Notes: generated by a model not told the origin, from the sequence alone. Positions 47,755 through 57,651 are shown, numbered from the stretch's first letter. The stretch: 64,000 nucleotides of DNA from an uncultured Eubacteriales bacterium (GCA_934675165.1 CAKUPP010000005.1:14966-78965), one strand, 5' to 3'. Program-made: numbers and translations.

Positions 47755-48285
47755 TTATTTTCTTCTTTTGTCATTTTCTTCTTCTTCGCGCACATACGAA
47801 ACCGCACTTGAGAATCCTAGCAAATCTAATACTCTATCTTCTCTTTCTCTCATACGCATTTTTTCAATTCCACCATTTTCATGGTCATATCCTAAAAGGT
47901 GCAACATTCCGTGTGCCGTAAGGTAAGCAACCTCTCGCCTCAAGCTGTGCCCATAAAGTTTACTTTGCTCCATAACTTTTTCCATAGAAATTACAATATC
48001 GCCCAAAATTTGTGCATTTGTATCAGGATCAACTTCATAAACGCCATCTTTTCCCATCGGGAAAGACAAAACATCTGTTGGAACATCTTTGTTCCTATAC
48101 TGCTTATTCAAACTTTGTATGTAAGCATTATCAACTATAGTAATGCTAATTTCTGCAGAACCTTTAAATTGCTCCAACTTAAGCACCGCATTGCAACATC
48201 TTCTTATAAGCATACGAATTCCTGTAGGAATTTTTATCTCTTTCTGCCTGTTTACTATTATTACTCTTGTCTTGTCAACGACCAT
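47755..48285 (-). CDS. ybeY: Endoribonuclease YbeY
   Basis: 176 residues. I chose the ATG at 48285 because AGGAAGG lies nine bases upstream; the ATG nine bases earlier directly abuts that site. The metal motif HGMLHLLGYDHE and NKQYRNKDVPTDVLSFP are diagnostic. It matures 16S rRNA and checks ribosomes. First gene of ybeY-dgkA-era-yqzL-recO. Confidence 0.96.
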   Translation of the reverse strand: MVVDKTRVIIVNRQKEIKIPTGIRMLIRRCCNAVLKLEQFKGSAEISITIVDNAYIQSLNKQYRNKDVPTDVLSFPMGKDGVYEVDPDTNAQILGDIVISMEKVMEQSKLYGHSLRREVAYLTAHGMLHLLGYDHENGGIEKMRMREREDRVLDLLGFSSAVSYVREEEENDKRRK

Positions 48286-48494
48286 ACATTCCATCCTTCC
48301 TGAGAAACATACAAAGAAGCTTCTACCTTCTTTGGAATTCAGTAACCTCCGACCCAGTTGAACATATATTTGATAAAAACAACCAACTCTTGAATCAAAT
48401 CAACTTTAACACCATAATTTATTTTCATTAAATTTTTGCTCAAATAAATTAATTATTTTAAGGTCCAGGCAAACATTTCTTAAATGTTTCACTA
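48286..48494 (-). promoter_or_regulatory. Long leader of the ybeY transcript
   Basis: About 210 bases of untranslated RNA are predicted between the promoter and ybeY. It contains the hairpins AAACATTT/AAATGTTT near the 5' end and AAAGAAG/CTTCTTT just before the ribosome binding site. It also has an 8-codon frame (MFNWVGGY) without a ribosome binding site. No known riboswitch is recognised. Confidence 0.4.
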
Positions 48495-48500
48495 ATGATA

Positions 48501-48529
48501 ATTATAGAGTATTTTCACTTATATGTCAA
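48501..48529 (-). promoter_or_regulatory. Strong sigma-A promoter of the ybeY cluster
   Basis: On the minus strand TTGACA (48524-48529), a 17-base spacer and TATAAT (48501-48506), both perfect. It lies downstream of yqfD, so the housekeeping cluster is separated from the sporulation genes yqfC-yqfD. Confidence 0.9.
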
Positions 48530-48595
48530 TTAGTTTATGGTATATAGCCAAAAAAATTGTTTTACAGTAAAATCAAATTTTTTATAGTTTTAGAA

Positions 48596-49798
48596 CTAAC
48601 TTTGAAACATAATTTTTTCTTTTTTGCCTATATCTTCTAAACAGGTATAGACTATTTCCACAGTATATTGTCCATTTTGTTCACGTTTTTCTGAATGTTT
48701 TTCTAAAATTTTTATATTTTTTAATTCTTCGGATTCGCGACAGGAAATATTTTTTTCTGCTTCTGCTATGGCATCTTCAGGAGATATTAAAATCTCGTCA
48801 CATTGTTGTTCATACCATTTTTCTAAGCAAAACGACAAAGGTAGTTCTTTATTAAAAATTTTAAGTTTGTTATCAACTATTTCACTTCGATAGTTATCGT
48901 CAATTTTTTTCCAAAAACCTATTGGTAACTCCCAATTTAAAATTTTTATGCGACATCTTTTTATTTTCTTACCCGTATCAACTGCACAAACTTTACTTGT
49001 TTTTACTTCTTCACTTATTTTATGTACGGTTTTAGCGTAAACTTTTCCTTCTGCATCAACAAAAGAATTTTGATAATTCAAATCCTCTACTACTCCACTA
49101 ATTAAAAGTTGCCCCTTTACAACAACATCTCCAGATGAAACACATGCAGTACCTTTATATGCTTCAACAAAATCAATTTTTCCATCTTCTGTTGCAATAA
49201 TATTGCATGGTTCACCCGGCTTTAATATATTGGGCTCTTCTATCTTCTCTTTTACAGATATTTCAACACAGCTTCCTACAGAATTCATTGAAATCCACGC
49301 AATATTTCCTAATTTCATCATTGTTTCTTCCTCGGCTAAAGCAAAGTCGATATCCTTCTTTAATCTACCGGGATAAACTCCTATGTCTTTTGCCACATTT
49401 AGAATATCTTGCACTGGTATATTTTCGTTTCCACTTACCTTAACATCCCAAATACATAACGAAAGCAAGTAATTTATTAAAAAAAACAAAATAGCACCTA
49501 CAACAAAACCCAATCTTTTTTTATATTTAGTTCTGAAAAATGGAAATCCGATTTTAGTTTTTAAACAAATTTTTGAATGAGAACTTTTAGCAAGTTTTTT
49601 TAACAATTTATAATCAGATGCCAAAATTTTTCCGCACAAAATATTTTCATACTTTTTTAAATCCCATAAATTTATTTTATTTTTTACAGCTAAATTTATA
49701 AATTTTTCCGGGTCATTTCCTATCAATTCAAATGAAATATACCCCATACTCCATCGCAATATTTGAATAAGCAATTTTTTAAAAGCACCTCTTTTCAT
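48596..49798 (-). CDS. yqfD: Sporulation protein YqfD
   Basis: 400 residues, matching the sporulation protein YqfD (stage IV). A cytosolic N-terminal part (KNKINLWDLKKYE) is followed by a membrane helix (LGFVVGAILFFLINYLLSL) and an extracytoplasmic domain with IWDVKVSGNENIP and later VEISVKEK. It is made in the mother cell. It lies 27 bases downstream of yqfC. The phoH gene that usually follows is absent. Confidence 0.92.
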   Translation of the reverse strand: MKRGAFKKLLIQILRWSMGYISFELIGNDPEKFINLAVKNKINLWDLKKYENILCGKILASDYKLLKKLAKSSHSKICLKTKIGFPFFRTKYKKRLGFVVGAILFFLINYLLSLCIWDVKVSGNENIPVQDILNVAKDIGVYPGRLKKDIDFALAEEETMMKLGNIAWISMNSVGSCVEISVKEKIEEPNILKPGEPCNIIATEDGKIDFVEAYKGTACVSSGDVVVKGQLLISGVVEDLNYQNSFVDAEGKVYAKTVHKISEEVKTSKVCAVDTGKKIKRCRIKILNWELPIGFWKKIDDNYRSEIVDNKLKIFNKELPLSFCLEKWYEQQCDEILISPEDAIAEAEKNISCRESEELKNIKILEKHSEKREQNGQYTVEIVYTCLEDIGKKEKIMFQS

Positions 49799-49825
49799 AT
49801 CTTAACTTTTATTTTTACAAATTTT

Positions 49826-50113
49826 TTATGTAGCAAATTCTACCGAAGTTATGAATCCATTTATTAAAAGAGAATCCACATTAAGACATTTTATTTCTAA
49901 GTTTCTTCCAAAAAACAAAATTTTCATCCCCTTAACTTTAACCTGCACCATATTTTCGTCATACTTTTCTATTCCGCGACTACCTTCCAATACAACTTCT
50001 GTATTACTTTTCATTTCTAAGTGAACACTACCAAACATACTCCCCACAGGCGATTCACCAAAACCTGCCATAAATTTTTTTACTGTAATAAACTTATCTT
50101 TTTTAGTGTTCAA
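49826..50113 (-). CDS. yqfC: Sporulation protein YqfC
   Basis: 95 residues, a YabP/YqfC-family protein from a TTG start with AAGGAAGTG upstream. The family core includes VEFAT at the end and a central EVVLEGSRGIEKYDENMV. It is paired with yqfD in spore-formers. Confidence 0.88.
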   Translation of the reverse strand: MNTKKDKFITVKKFMAGFGESPVGSMFGSVHLEMKSNTEVVLEGSRGIEKYDENMVQVKVKGMKILFFGRNLEIKCLNVDSLLINGFITSVEFAT

Positions 50114-50218
50114 ATTTTAAATCACTTCCTTGCAAATTTTTTAATCTCTAAAATAATATGCAATTATACAAATAAAAATCACATACCACAAGTATATATT
50201 TTAAGAGGTGAGAAAAAT

Positions 50219-51358
50219 TTGAAAATAAATTTTCAAAAAACAAAAAACATATTCAAAAATATATTTGTTATGCTTTTTATTGCATTCATTTCTTTTCAAA
50301 TGCTTAATAAACCGTATATTGTTTCTGAAGGAATAATAGATGGTATATCATATTGTTTAGAAATATTGGTTCCTTCTTTGTTTCCATTTATGATACTTAC
50401 TTCTTTTATAGTAAATTCAGGTATTTCAGAAAAAATACAATCTATATTTTCACCCATAACAAAATTTCTATTTTTTCTTCCCGGCTGTACTGCCCCTGCA
50501 ATTTTTTTAAGTTTTGTAGGTGGATACCCTGTTGGAGCAAAAGGGTTAAAGTCACTTTACGAAAAAAAGGAAATAAATTTAGAACAACTTTCAAGAGCTA
50601 TGTACTTTTCGGTAAATTCTGGGCCAGCATTTATTATAAGTGTTGTTGGAGATATTTTTTTAAAAAACCATTTGTTTGGAGTAACGCTATTTTTTATACA
50701 AATAACTCTATCTCTAATAATAGCATCGATTTGTGCCGTTATAGCACGATTAAACAATACACCATTTTACTATAAAGAAGAAAAAAATTTTCACAAAAAA
50801 GATTTGCTAATTTCCCAAGCACTAGTAGAATCATGTGAAGAAACTTCTGAATCTATGATAAATATGTGTGTTCTTGTAATAGTATTTTGTTGTGCTTTAA
50901 ACATATTTAAAAATTTGAATATAGCGTCAATAATTTTAAACTTAATAAAAAATATGAAAATAAATACATCTGTATTCAAAAGTATATTTTGTTGCATTAT
51001 GGAAATGACTTCTGGATGTAAAACAGCAGCTTCATTAAATGCACCTTTATGGGTAACAGCTTTTGCTATTGGATACGGAGGCACATGCGCACATATGCAA
51101 ATTACTTCCATTTTAAAAAACACAAATTTTAGATATTCAAGATTTTGTTTGTTTAGACTAATAAATGCTTTAGGAAGCATAGTTTTATCAAATTTTATAT
51201 TAAATTTTTTGGGATTTTCGAGTGAAGTTTTTTCAACATTTAATTATCCAGCCCGAGTTAAACTATCTGTAAATTACCATGGAAGTATCATTCTTTTGGC
51301 ACTTTGTATGTATTTCACTGTTTGCGTAAATCATATGTTTCAAAAAAACAATCATTAA
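50219..51358 (+). CDS. ylbJ: Sporulation integral membrane protein YlbJ
   Basis: 379 residues from a TTG at 50219 with AGAGGTGAG upstream. The longer frame to 50021 would overlap yqfC. Family marks are LEILVPSLFPFMILTSF, GGYPVGAKGL, MYFSVNSGPAFIISVVG and GGTCAHMQITSIL, with eight or so membrane helices. YlbJ is needed for normal spore formation and acts in the mother cell; related proteins are nucleoside-transporter-like. It is divergent from yqfC. Confidence 0.93.
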   Translation: MKINFQKTKNIFKNIFVMLFIAFISFQMLNKPYIVSEGIIDGISYCLEILVPSLFPFMILTSFIVNSGISEKIQSIFSPITKFLFFLPGCTAPAIFLSFVGGYPVGAKGLKSLYEKKEINLEQLSRAMYFSVNSGPAFIISVVGDIFLKNHLFGVTLFFIQITLSLIIASICAVIARLNNTPFYYKEEKNFHKKDLLISQALVESCEETSESMINMCVLVIVFCCALNIFKNLNIASIILNLIKNMKINTSVFKSIFCCIMEMTSGCKTAASLNAPLWVTAFAIGYGGTCAHMQITSILKNTNFRYSRFCLFRLINALGSIVLSNFILNFLGFSSEVFSTFNYPARVKLSVNYHGSIILLALCMYFTVCVNHMFQKNNH

Positions 51359-51374
51359 TACATAAAAAAATTAA

Positions 51375-51412
51375 CAGTAATAAAAATTTGTAATAATAAA
51401 TTTTTATTACTG
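51375..51412. terminator. Long AT-rich hairpin between ylbJ and the LRR gene
   Basis: CAGTAATAAAAATTT and its exact complement form a 15-pair stem around an 8-base loop, between two convergent genes. It probably ends both transcripts, although the T-tails are imperfect. Confidence 0.6.
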
Positions 51413-51428
51413 CTACTACTATAAATTT

Positions 51429-52508
51429 TTAATTTTTTAGAATTACATTACTTCCAATAAAAGCACTATTATCTATATTTGCAACTTTGTTCTGCATTCT
51501 AAATACATTCAAATTTATGCAACAGCCAAAAGCTAATTCACCTATGGCAATTCTGTTATCAACAATTTCACTATCTTTATCGTCATTTAGTATGGTCACT
51601 GATTCTAACTTCTGACATAAAAGAAAAGCACGCCGTTCTATACATGAAATACTACTTGGAAGTTCCACTGACGTCATATTTGTACAACAACGAAAGGCAT
51701 CCATCGATATAGTCGTAACGCCACTAGGAATTGTTATTGACGCTAAACTCACACACCCAGCAAAAGCTCTTTGTTCGATAGTCATTTTAGCACTTTCTGG
51801 CATTTTTATTGATTTTAAATTTAAACAATTTTCAAAAGCTGACTGACTTATAACGCTAACATGATCTGGTATTATAACGGATACTAACCTTGAGCAGCCT
51901 TCAAAAGCTGATCGACTTATAACATTAACATTATTTGGTATTATAATGGATTGTGACTCTAAGCAATCTTCAAAAGTTGACTGGCCTGCAACGTCAACTT
52001 TATTAGGAATTTTTATTGAATTTAAACATTCACAGAAACTAAAAGCATGTTCTCCTATGGAATTAACGCTATCTGGAATTTCAATTGATTCCAAATACTT
52101 AAAACCACTAAAAGCGTTATTCGGAATTGCTGTTACATGTTCACTAATTATGATGTGTCTTACTATATTTTTTAAATTTTTAGCTTTTACAAAATCTGAT
52201 TCATTGTTTATTTTTATTGCAGGAAATTTGTTATTGGTATCTTTTATATCGTTAGTAGTATCATCTACATAATAAAAGTCATTAAAATTATATATATCAT
52301 TATTTTTATCAGCAAATTTTTTAATAACATAAGGAATTCCACCTACGCACAACGCACCTACAACTATCTTACCAACAACCTGCAATACCGTGTTTTTTGT
52401 ACTTAAAACTTTTTTTGCTGTATTATCAGTAGCCTTGATGGTCATACATGGCGCAATAGCTAAAGAAATAATTGTTACTATTGATAAACACCTATTTAAA
52501 AATTTCAT
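51429..52508 (-). CDS. BspA-type leucine-rich-repeat protein with signal/anchor
   Basis: 359 residues from the ATG at 52508 with GGGAGATA upstream. A signal peptide comes first (FLNRCLSIVTIISLAIAPCM, cleavage near KA-TD), then a hydrophobic segment VVGKIVVGALCVGGIPYVI. From about residue 120 there are roughly nine LRR_5 repeats of 22-25 residues, each of the form AFxxCxxLxSIxIPxxVxxI. These repeats occur in surface proteins and effectors that bind host ligands. The short Cys-containing copies suggest recent expansion. Confidence 0.85.
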   Translation of the reverse strand: MKFLNRCLSIVTIISLAIAPCMTIKATDNTAKKVLSTKNTVLQVVGKIVVGALCVGGIPYVIKKFADKNNDIYNFNDFYYVDDTTNDIKDTNNKFPAIKINNESDFVKAKNLKNIVRHIIISEHVTAIPNNAFSGFKYLESIEIPDSVNSIGEHAFSFCECLNSIKIPNKVDVAGQSTFEDCLESQSIIIPNNVNVISRSAFEGCSRLVSVIIPDHVSVISQSAFENCLNLKSIKMPESAKMTIEQRAFAGCVSLASITIPSGVTTISMDAFRCCTNMTSVELPSSISCIERRAFLLCQKLESVTILNDDKDSEIVDNRIAIGELAFGCCINLNVFRMQNKVANIDNSAFIGSNVILKN

Positions 52509-52961
52509 CAAGTATATCTCCCTACAACGCATTTTTTAGCTTTTATTAAAATATATGGTTTGAATATAATTGTTAAGTATATTTTACACTATTTTTATAA
52601 AAAAATCAACACCTTAAAAAAATTATGCGAATAAAAATTTATTTAAAAATTAAATAATTGTTCTAATTCTTCTACCTGACTAAATTTTAAATTATCTCTC
52701 CAACAATCATGTAAATAATACTGTAAAAATATCAATCGTTTCAGATATCTAAAAATATATTTTGTTTGTTAAGTTTTTAATGCCTTATTTCATTTCGATA
52801 TCCATTAAATACAAAAATAAATAAAGTATATCTGTTCAAACTTATATAAACAGATATACTTCTAATTCTTGTTGATGTGATACCTTTATCCCCAATCTAA
52901 ATAATGTACACATAATCTTTTATCACTAATTTATATTTAAGAAATTTTTTAATGTAACATA
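52509..52961. other. Intergenic, no gene seen
   Basis: About 450 AT-rich bases upstream of the LRR gene and downstream of the coiled-coil gene. No frame with a ribosome binding site and no strong hairpin is visible. A short TATATAAACAGATATA inverted repeat lies around 52840-52860. Confidence 0.4.
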
Positions 52962-54569
52962 TTAACCAAACATTGCAGCAACAGTAGCAATAAAAGAAAA
53001 ACTTGTGCCAAGAAATTCACCAATCTTTTTGGCTCTATCTACTTCTCTACTCTTTTTGTCCATTTCATCTTTAATCTTGTTATATTTACTCCAACATTTT
53101 TGAAGAATCTTGAAAATATTATCGTTATTTGATGATATTTTTTGATGCAATTCTCTTATTTTTATTTCCATTTTTTCTCTATCTTTTTCATTAGGCTGTT
53201 TAACACTTTCAAATTCTACATCAAATACCTCATTGAATTTTTGTAACTTATCTGTTACATTCTTTAACATTTTTATTAAATTAGATATACTTTCATCAAA
53301 TTTTTCATTTTTTGCAGTAACATAAAAATACGCGTTATTTATATCTCGTTCTACTAAATCTGGAAAACTAAATAAACTTGATACTGTTTTTTGAGGATCT
53401 GCATATTTGGCACTTTTTATATCAAAAATATAAAAAAAATCAAGCGCAAGTTCGCATGAAGTTATTTTATTTCTAAGCATTTCTAAATCAAATTTTTTTT
53501 CTTTATTTGCTTTTTTATAAGCTTCTTTTGCTACTTTCCCCAACTTGCTATTTTCGTCATGTTCTTTAAAAAAAATTAATTCTTTTTTAATTAATCCAAC
53601 CATTTTTTTTGTCTCTTTAGAAAAGTCCATTACCGCATTTGCTTCTTCAATTAAGTACATATTTTTTAATTTATCATTAATTTTCAAACTTTCTAAATAA
53701 ATTTTGTAAGAATCTTTTTTAAGTCGAATTAGTTTGTGCACTCTTTTATATATTTTATCCATTACATTAAAACAATCGACACACAACTTTGTATAAGATG
53801 TCACTCCATCATTTGGATATGATAAATTCGGCCATTCCGTATATTCAGGGGCTATCGTTTTCTTTTGAAGAGTAGAGTTACCCTTACTTGCACTTTCACG
53901 TTGAGATTTATTTTTAGAGGTAGAAAAAACTTCTCTTTTTTTATTAATAGCTTTTACATCGTTTGAACCACAAAAAGTTACAAGCTGTTTGCTTAAATTT
54001 TCAAGAGATTTAATAACGTTGTTATTGTCTCCGTTTTCAATACACAAATTTTTATTATTCTTTAGATTTTCTTGTATAGAAGTTTTATTTACCTTATTAT
54101 CACTTTCTGTTATAAATGTTTTAGATTCATCATCATTAACATATTTTTCACAAATTTTATATCTTTTATTTATATGCTCCCATCCTGATGCATCTTTAAA
54201 CAACACTTGATAATCATGAATTTTTACAACAATATCTTGTATCTCGTCATTATGATTATTAACATATTTTTCGTTATAATCACTCATCCATTCGTATTTG
54301 TATTTTTCCGAATCAAGATCATCTTTTTTATACAAGAAAAAGTTTTTTACTTTTTTTACATTCTTTTTTGCAAAAATTTTAGCATCATGACCAGTATATT
54401 TAAAAAAATAACCTGTTTTTTTAAACGCTTTCGTAATGGCATATCTATTATAATTTCTAAAGTATGTTTCCAACTTTTTTACAGATTTTTTTGTTTCTTC
54501 AAGTATATCATTAGGGACTTTAACCTCTGAATCTTTTATTTCAAAGCTAATATCTTTAGACATACACAT
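52962..54569 (-). CDS. Lysine-rich coiled-coil protein of unknown function
   Basis: 535 residues. The start is one of two nearby ATGs (MCMSKD or MSKD), with GGATGGTG close by. The first 100 residues are very basic, with a KKVKNFFLYKKDD stretch. Then comes an Asn/Lys/Ser-rich linker, a long helical and probably coiled-coil part from about 255 to 520, and a hydrophobic C terminus GEFLGTSFSFIATVAAMFG. No signal peptide is seen. The helical core faintly recalls T7-like (WXG/LXG) secretion substrates and host-targeted coiled-coil proteins, but I do not recognise a family. It lies directly upstream of the LRR gene on the same strand, with about 450 bases between. Confidence 0.6.
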   Translation of the reverse strand: MCMSKDISFEIKDSEVKVPNDILEETKKSVKKLETYFRNYNRYAITKAFKKTGYFFKYTGHDAKIFAKKNVKKVKNFFLYKKDDLDSEKYKYEWMSDYNEKYVNNHNDEIQDIVVKIHDYQVLFKDASGWEHINKRYKICEKYVNDDESKTFITESDNKVNKTSIQENLKNNKNLCIENGDNNNVIKSLENLSKQLVTFCGSNDVKAINKKREVFSTSKNKSQRESASKGNSTLQKKTIAPEYTEWPNLSYPNDGVTSYTKLCVDCFNVMDKIYKRVHKLIRLKKDSYKIYLESLKINDKLKNMYLIEEANAVMDFSKETKKMVGLIKKELIFFKEHDENSKLGKVAKEAYKKANKEKKFDLEMLRNKITSCELALDFFYIFDIKSAKYADPQKTVSSLFSFPDLVERDINNAYFYVTAKNEKFDESISNLIKMLKNVTDKLQKFNEVFDVEFESVKQPNEKDREKMEIKIRELHQKISSNNDNIFKILQKCWSKYNKIKDEMDKKSREVDRAKKIGEFLGTSFSFIATVAAMFG

Positions 54570-54629
54570 TCACCATCCAATTTATTATTTTTGTTATATT
54601 TTGTATTATAACAACTAATAATTTGCAAG

Positions 54630-55127
54630 TCAATGCATATTTATGTTTATTTTAGACACACATTGCAATAATTCATCACACAACTCTTTATTCAATTCAA
54701 ATTTAAATAATTTAAATTTAAAATCAGGGAAAATATCACAAAGTGGAATTAAAACAAACGGACGTTCCTTCCACCTGGGATGAGGAAGTGTTAGATGTTT
54801 ATCAGATAAAATAACATCTTCGTAAAATATTAAATCTATATCAATAACCCTTGGTGCAAATCTATATGGCCTTACACGTCCTAATGCACTTTCTACGCCT
54901 AAGCAAGCTCCAAGCAACATATGTGGATTTAATTCTGTTTCAACTTTTAAACAACAGTTTATGTACTTATTTTGTTTGTCTTTTACACCAAATGGAACAG
55001 TTTCGTAAAAATTAGACACACATACAACACGAGTCTCAGGCAATAAACCAATCGATTTCATAGCCAACTTTATATTTTCTTCACGATTATTCAAATTACT
55101 TCCAAGTGACAATACAGCCTCTTTCAA
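54630..55127 (-). CDS. folK: 2-amino-4-hydroxy-6-hydroxymethyldihydropteridine pyrophosphokinase
   Basis: 165 residues. LSLGSNLNNREENI, VETELNPHMLLGACLGVE and the conserved RFAPRVIDIDLIFY and LPHPRWKERPFVLIPL are present. It activates the pterin for folate synthesis. Its ATG overlaps the folB stop by four bases. Confidence 0.96.
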   Translation of the reverse strand: MKEAVLSLGSNLNNREENIKLAMKSIGLLPETRVVCVSNFYETVPFGVKDKQNKYINCCLKVETELNPHMLLGACLGVESALGRVRPYRFAPRVIDIDLIFYEDVILSDKHLTLPHPRWKERPFVLIPLCDIFPDFKFKLFKFELNKELCDELLQCVSKININMH

Positions 55128-55510
55128 ATACGTTTCACCTCACAAAAATCAGAACGTGATCTTTTTACACTCACAGCTACATAATCAAATTTTTCATTTA
55201 TTGGAGCTTCCGGCTTTTTTACTGTAATAATAACAGAAACAATGTCATAAAAAGATAAAAACAATTCTTTACAAATACTTTCACACGCTTTTTCTAACAA
55301 ATTGAATTTATGTGACAAAAATATTTTTTTTATTGCTTTTATAATTTCCGAATAACTCACAGTATCCAATATTTCATCAGTATCATAGCCTTTTGTCTTT
55401 TCAGTAAAAATTTCTGCACTTATAAAAAAATTTTGCCCATTTAATTTTTCATTTTCGTGTACTCCATGATAAGCAAACAATTCTAAATTTTCAATAATTA
55501 TTTTATTCAT
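55124..55510 (-). CDS. folB: Dihydroneopterin aldolase
   Basis: 128 residues. LFAYHGVHENEKLNGQNF and the later ACESICKEL and VTVKKPEAPI are typical. It releases the pterin used by FolK. It overlaps folP by eight bases and folK by four, so the three are one translational unit. Confidence 0.94.
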   Translation of the reverse strand: MNKIIIENLELFAYHGVHENEKLNGQNFFISAEIFTEKTKGYDTDEILDTVSYSEIIKAIKKIFLSHKFNLLEKACESICKELFLSFYDIVSVIITVKKPEAPINEKFDYVAVSVKRSRSDFCEVKRI

Positions 55511-56318
55511 GTTTTAAATTTTGCCCTCCCTTTAAAATTGCATCAGTAACCATCACAGCCTGAACTGCCGGAGCAACATCATGAACTCTTATAATATCCG
55601 CCCCTTCAGAAATACACAACGTATTTGCAGCAATTGTACCAAAAAGCCTTTTGTCAGGAGGAGGATTGCCACAATTAATTCCTATAACTCGCTTTCTGGA
55701 AAGTCCAACCAAAAAAGCATTTTTTTCAATTTTAATATCCCTTATAGATTTAATTATTTCCGCATCTTGAATTTGATTTTTGTTAAATCCTACTCCAGGA
55801 TCAAAACACAATTGATTTCTATCTAATCCAAAATTTTTAGATTTTATTAAACTCTTTTCGAAAAAATATTTTATGTTCATATCAGAAGTACTGTGTGTAA
55901 CAATTAACCCGCATCCATAATTACATGCTAATTTATACATTTTTTCATCTTTGCACCCAGTAACGTCATTTACTATATCAATACCAATATCCAAACACTT
56001 TTTTGCAACTTCAGGATAAAAAGTGTCCACAGAAATAGGGATATCGATATCTTTCCTGATTACGGGAAGAACTTCCTGCATTCTTTCCCATTCTCTTGCA
56101 GGAGTAATTTTAGAGAAGCCAGGCCGTGTAGACTGTGCACCAATGTCCAGTATATCGGCTCCTTCATTTTGAATTTGATGTGCTCTTTCTATAATCTTTT
56201 CATACGAAGTCCATTTTCCACCATCAGAAAAAGAATCTGGAGTAACATTCAAAATACCCATAACATACGTTTTCTTGCCTAACTCAAGCATATAATTCTT
56301 TGTTTTAAAAAAATTCAA
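55503..56318 (-). CDS. folP: Dihydropteroate synthase
   Basis: 271 residues from a TTG start. VMGILNVTPDSFSDGGK and the pterin-site GADILDIGAQSTRPG are diagnostic, with FDPGVGF and LVGLSRK later. It joins the pterin to p-aminobenzoate and is the sulfonamide target. folE is not in the window. First gene of folP-folB-folK. Confidence 0.96.
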   Translation of the reverse strand: MNFFKTKNYMLELGKKTYVMGILNVTPDSFSDGGKWTSYEKIIERAHQIQNEGADILDIGAQSTRPGFSKITPAREWERMQEVLPVIRKDIDIPISVDTFYPEVAKKCLDIGIDIVNDVTGCKDEKMYKLACNYGCGLIVTHSTSDMNIKYFFEKSLIKSKNFGLDRNQLCFDPGVGFNKNQIQDAEIIKSIRDIKIEKNAFLVGLSRKRVIGINCGNPPPDKRLFGTIAANTLCISEGADIIRVHDVAPAVQAVMVTDAILKGGQNLKHE

Positions 56319-56339
56319 TTTATTTCACACCACATCTTT

Positions 56340-57629
56340 TTAAGAATATATCAATTTCAAAGTAATAACATTTTGAGCATCATTTACGCTAAACTGACTT
56401 TGAGTACTATTTATTTTATGCCCAGTTATAAGTTTTTCGTTAGCGCGTGCCACACAGTTAAAATAAACCGCATTGTTCTGAAGTATAAACTTTTTTTGAA
56501 TATTTTTAAAATTTTCTTTTGAATCTATCGCTACATGTATACACTCTTTTTTCTGAGAAGCAAGATTTACAAGTTTATCTATAACCCTAATTTGATCATT
56601 TTCATCAAGAGAACTAACTTTAACAGCATTCTTTTCAAAATAGTTTTGTTCCATTGAATCACATATAGGTATGCCAAGATTATATTTATTGCTTCCAGAA
56701 AAATCAGAGCTAGAATCTGCATTATCATTAATATTATGAGTTTTTTTAATTATCTCATCCGAAACATTAAAATGATCATATCTTTGAAGATCACCTGCAG
56801 CATCCCATGTTACATCCAAATGATACCATTTACCATCTATTTCAACAACATTCCACATATGAGCTTCATTTTTTCTAGAACCTGTAACAAGACCACATTT
56901 TATTCCCATTTTTCCAAGTAAAAGTTTCATTGCTTTTGAAAAGCCTTCACACACAGCTTGATTTTCAATTAAACTTCCGTAAGCCGTATATAGATTAAAA
57001 TTATTTGAAAAATTTTTATAGCAACAATTTGAAATTATATAATCATGCAAGTATAGCTCAATTTCATACTGAGAGAAATTTTTAGGTACTTTACTAATAA
57101 TATCAGATACTTTTAGATCTAACTTTTTTTTTGCATCCAACAAACTTGATTTCGAAAACGAAGAACAAAGTGTTATTATGGTATCTTTTCCGTTATAACT
57201 ATAAGCAAAAGTATTTGAAATCCAAAAAACATCAACATTATCATATTGAAATGCATATAATGCTTTTTTTATCGCAGAAAGATTCATGTGACAATTTTGA
57301 ACTACAATTGACTTGATTTTATAACTATTCGTATTCTTATATTTTTCATCTGTTATTTCTTCAACGTTTTGCTTTATAAGGTAATAACATGAACGTTCCT
57401 CAGAAGATGATAAAGCTTCATATCCCAGCATTGTTTTAGTTGCATACAATGTTTTTTCACTCTTAAAAACGATTCCATCATGAGATAGATAGTTATCCAC
57501 TTTACCACTCCCACTCATATTATTAATAAAAGAAGGGCTATCGCTTAAAATATTAAAAATATATACACCGACAGCACAAACCATTATTGTAATTATTACC
57601 AAAATCGAAATAATATATCTCCTTTTCAT
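56340..57629 (-). CDS. Membrane-anchored transglutaminase-like protein
   Basis: 429 residues. One N-terminal membrane helix (IISILVIITIMVCAVGVYIF) anchors it; the rest should face outside. The transglutaminase-like triad is visible as AVCEGFSKAM (Cys), EAHMWNVVEIDGKWYHLD (His) and TWDA (Asp), spaced as in bacterial cysteine-protease-like members. Such proteins act on peptides of the wall or surface. The flanks are not conserved. AAAGGGAG precedes the ATG. Confidence 0.83.
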   Translation of the reverse strand: MKRRYIISILVIITIMVCAVGVYIFNILSDSPSFINNMSGSGKVDNYLSHDGIVFKSEKTLYATKTMLGYEALSSSEERSCYYLIKQNVEEITDEKYKNTNSYKIKSIVVQNCHMNLSAIKKALYAFQYDNVDVFWISNTFAYSYNGKDTIITLCSSFSKSSLLDAKKKLDLKVSDIISKVPKNFSQYEIELYLHDYIISNCCYKNFSNNFNLYTAYGSLIENQAVCEGFSKAMKLLLGKMGIKCGLVTGSRKNEAHMWNVVEIDGKWYHLDVTWDAAGDLQRYDHFNVSDEIIKKTHNINDNADSSSDFSGSNKYNLGIPICDSMEQNYFEKNAVKVSSLDENDQIRVIDKLVNLASQKKECIHVAIDSKENFKNIQKKFILQNNAVYFNCVARANEKLITGHKINSTQSQFSVNDAQNVITLKLIYS

Positions 57630-57651
57630 AATTTTTCACTCCCTTTTTCGA

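Noticed and set aside
48340..48370. An 8-codon leader peptide (MFNWVGGY) before ybeY
   Set aside because: It has no ribosome binding site and no codon bias typical of attenuation peptides.
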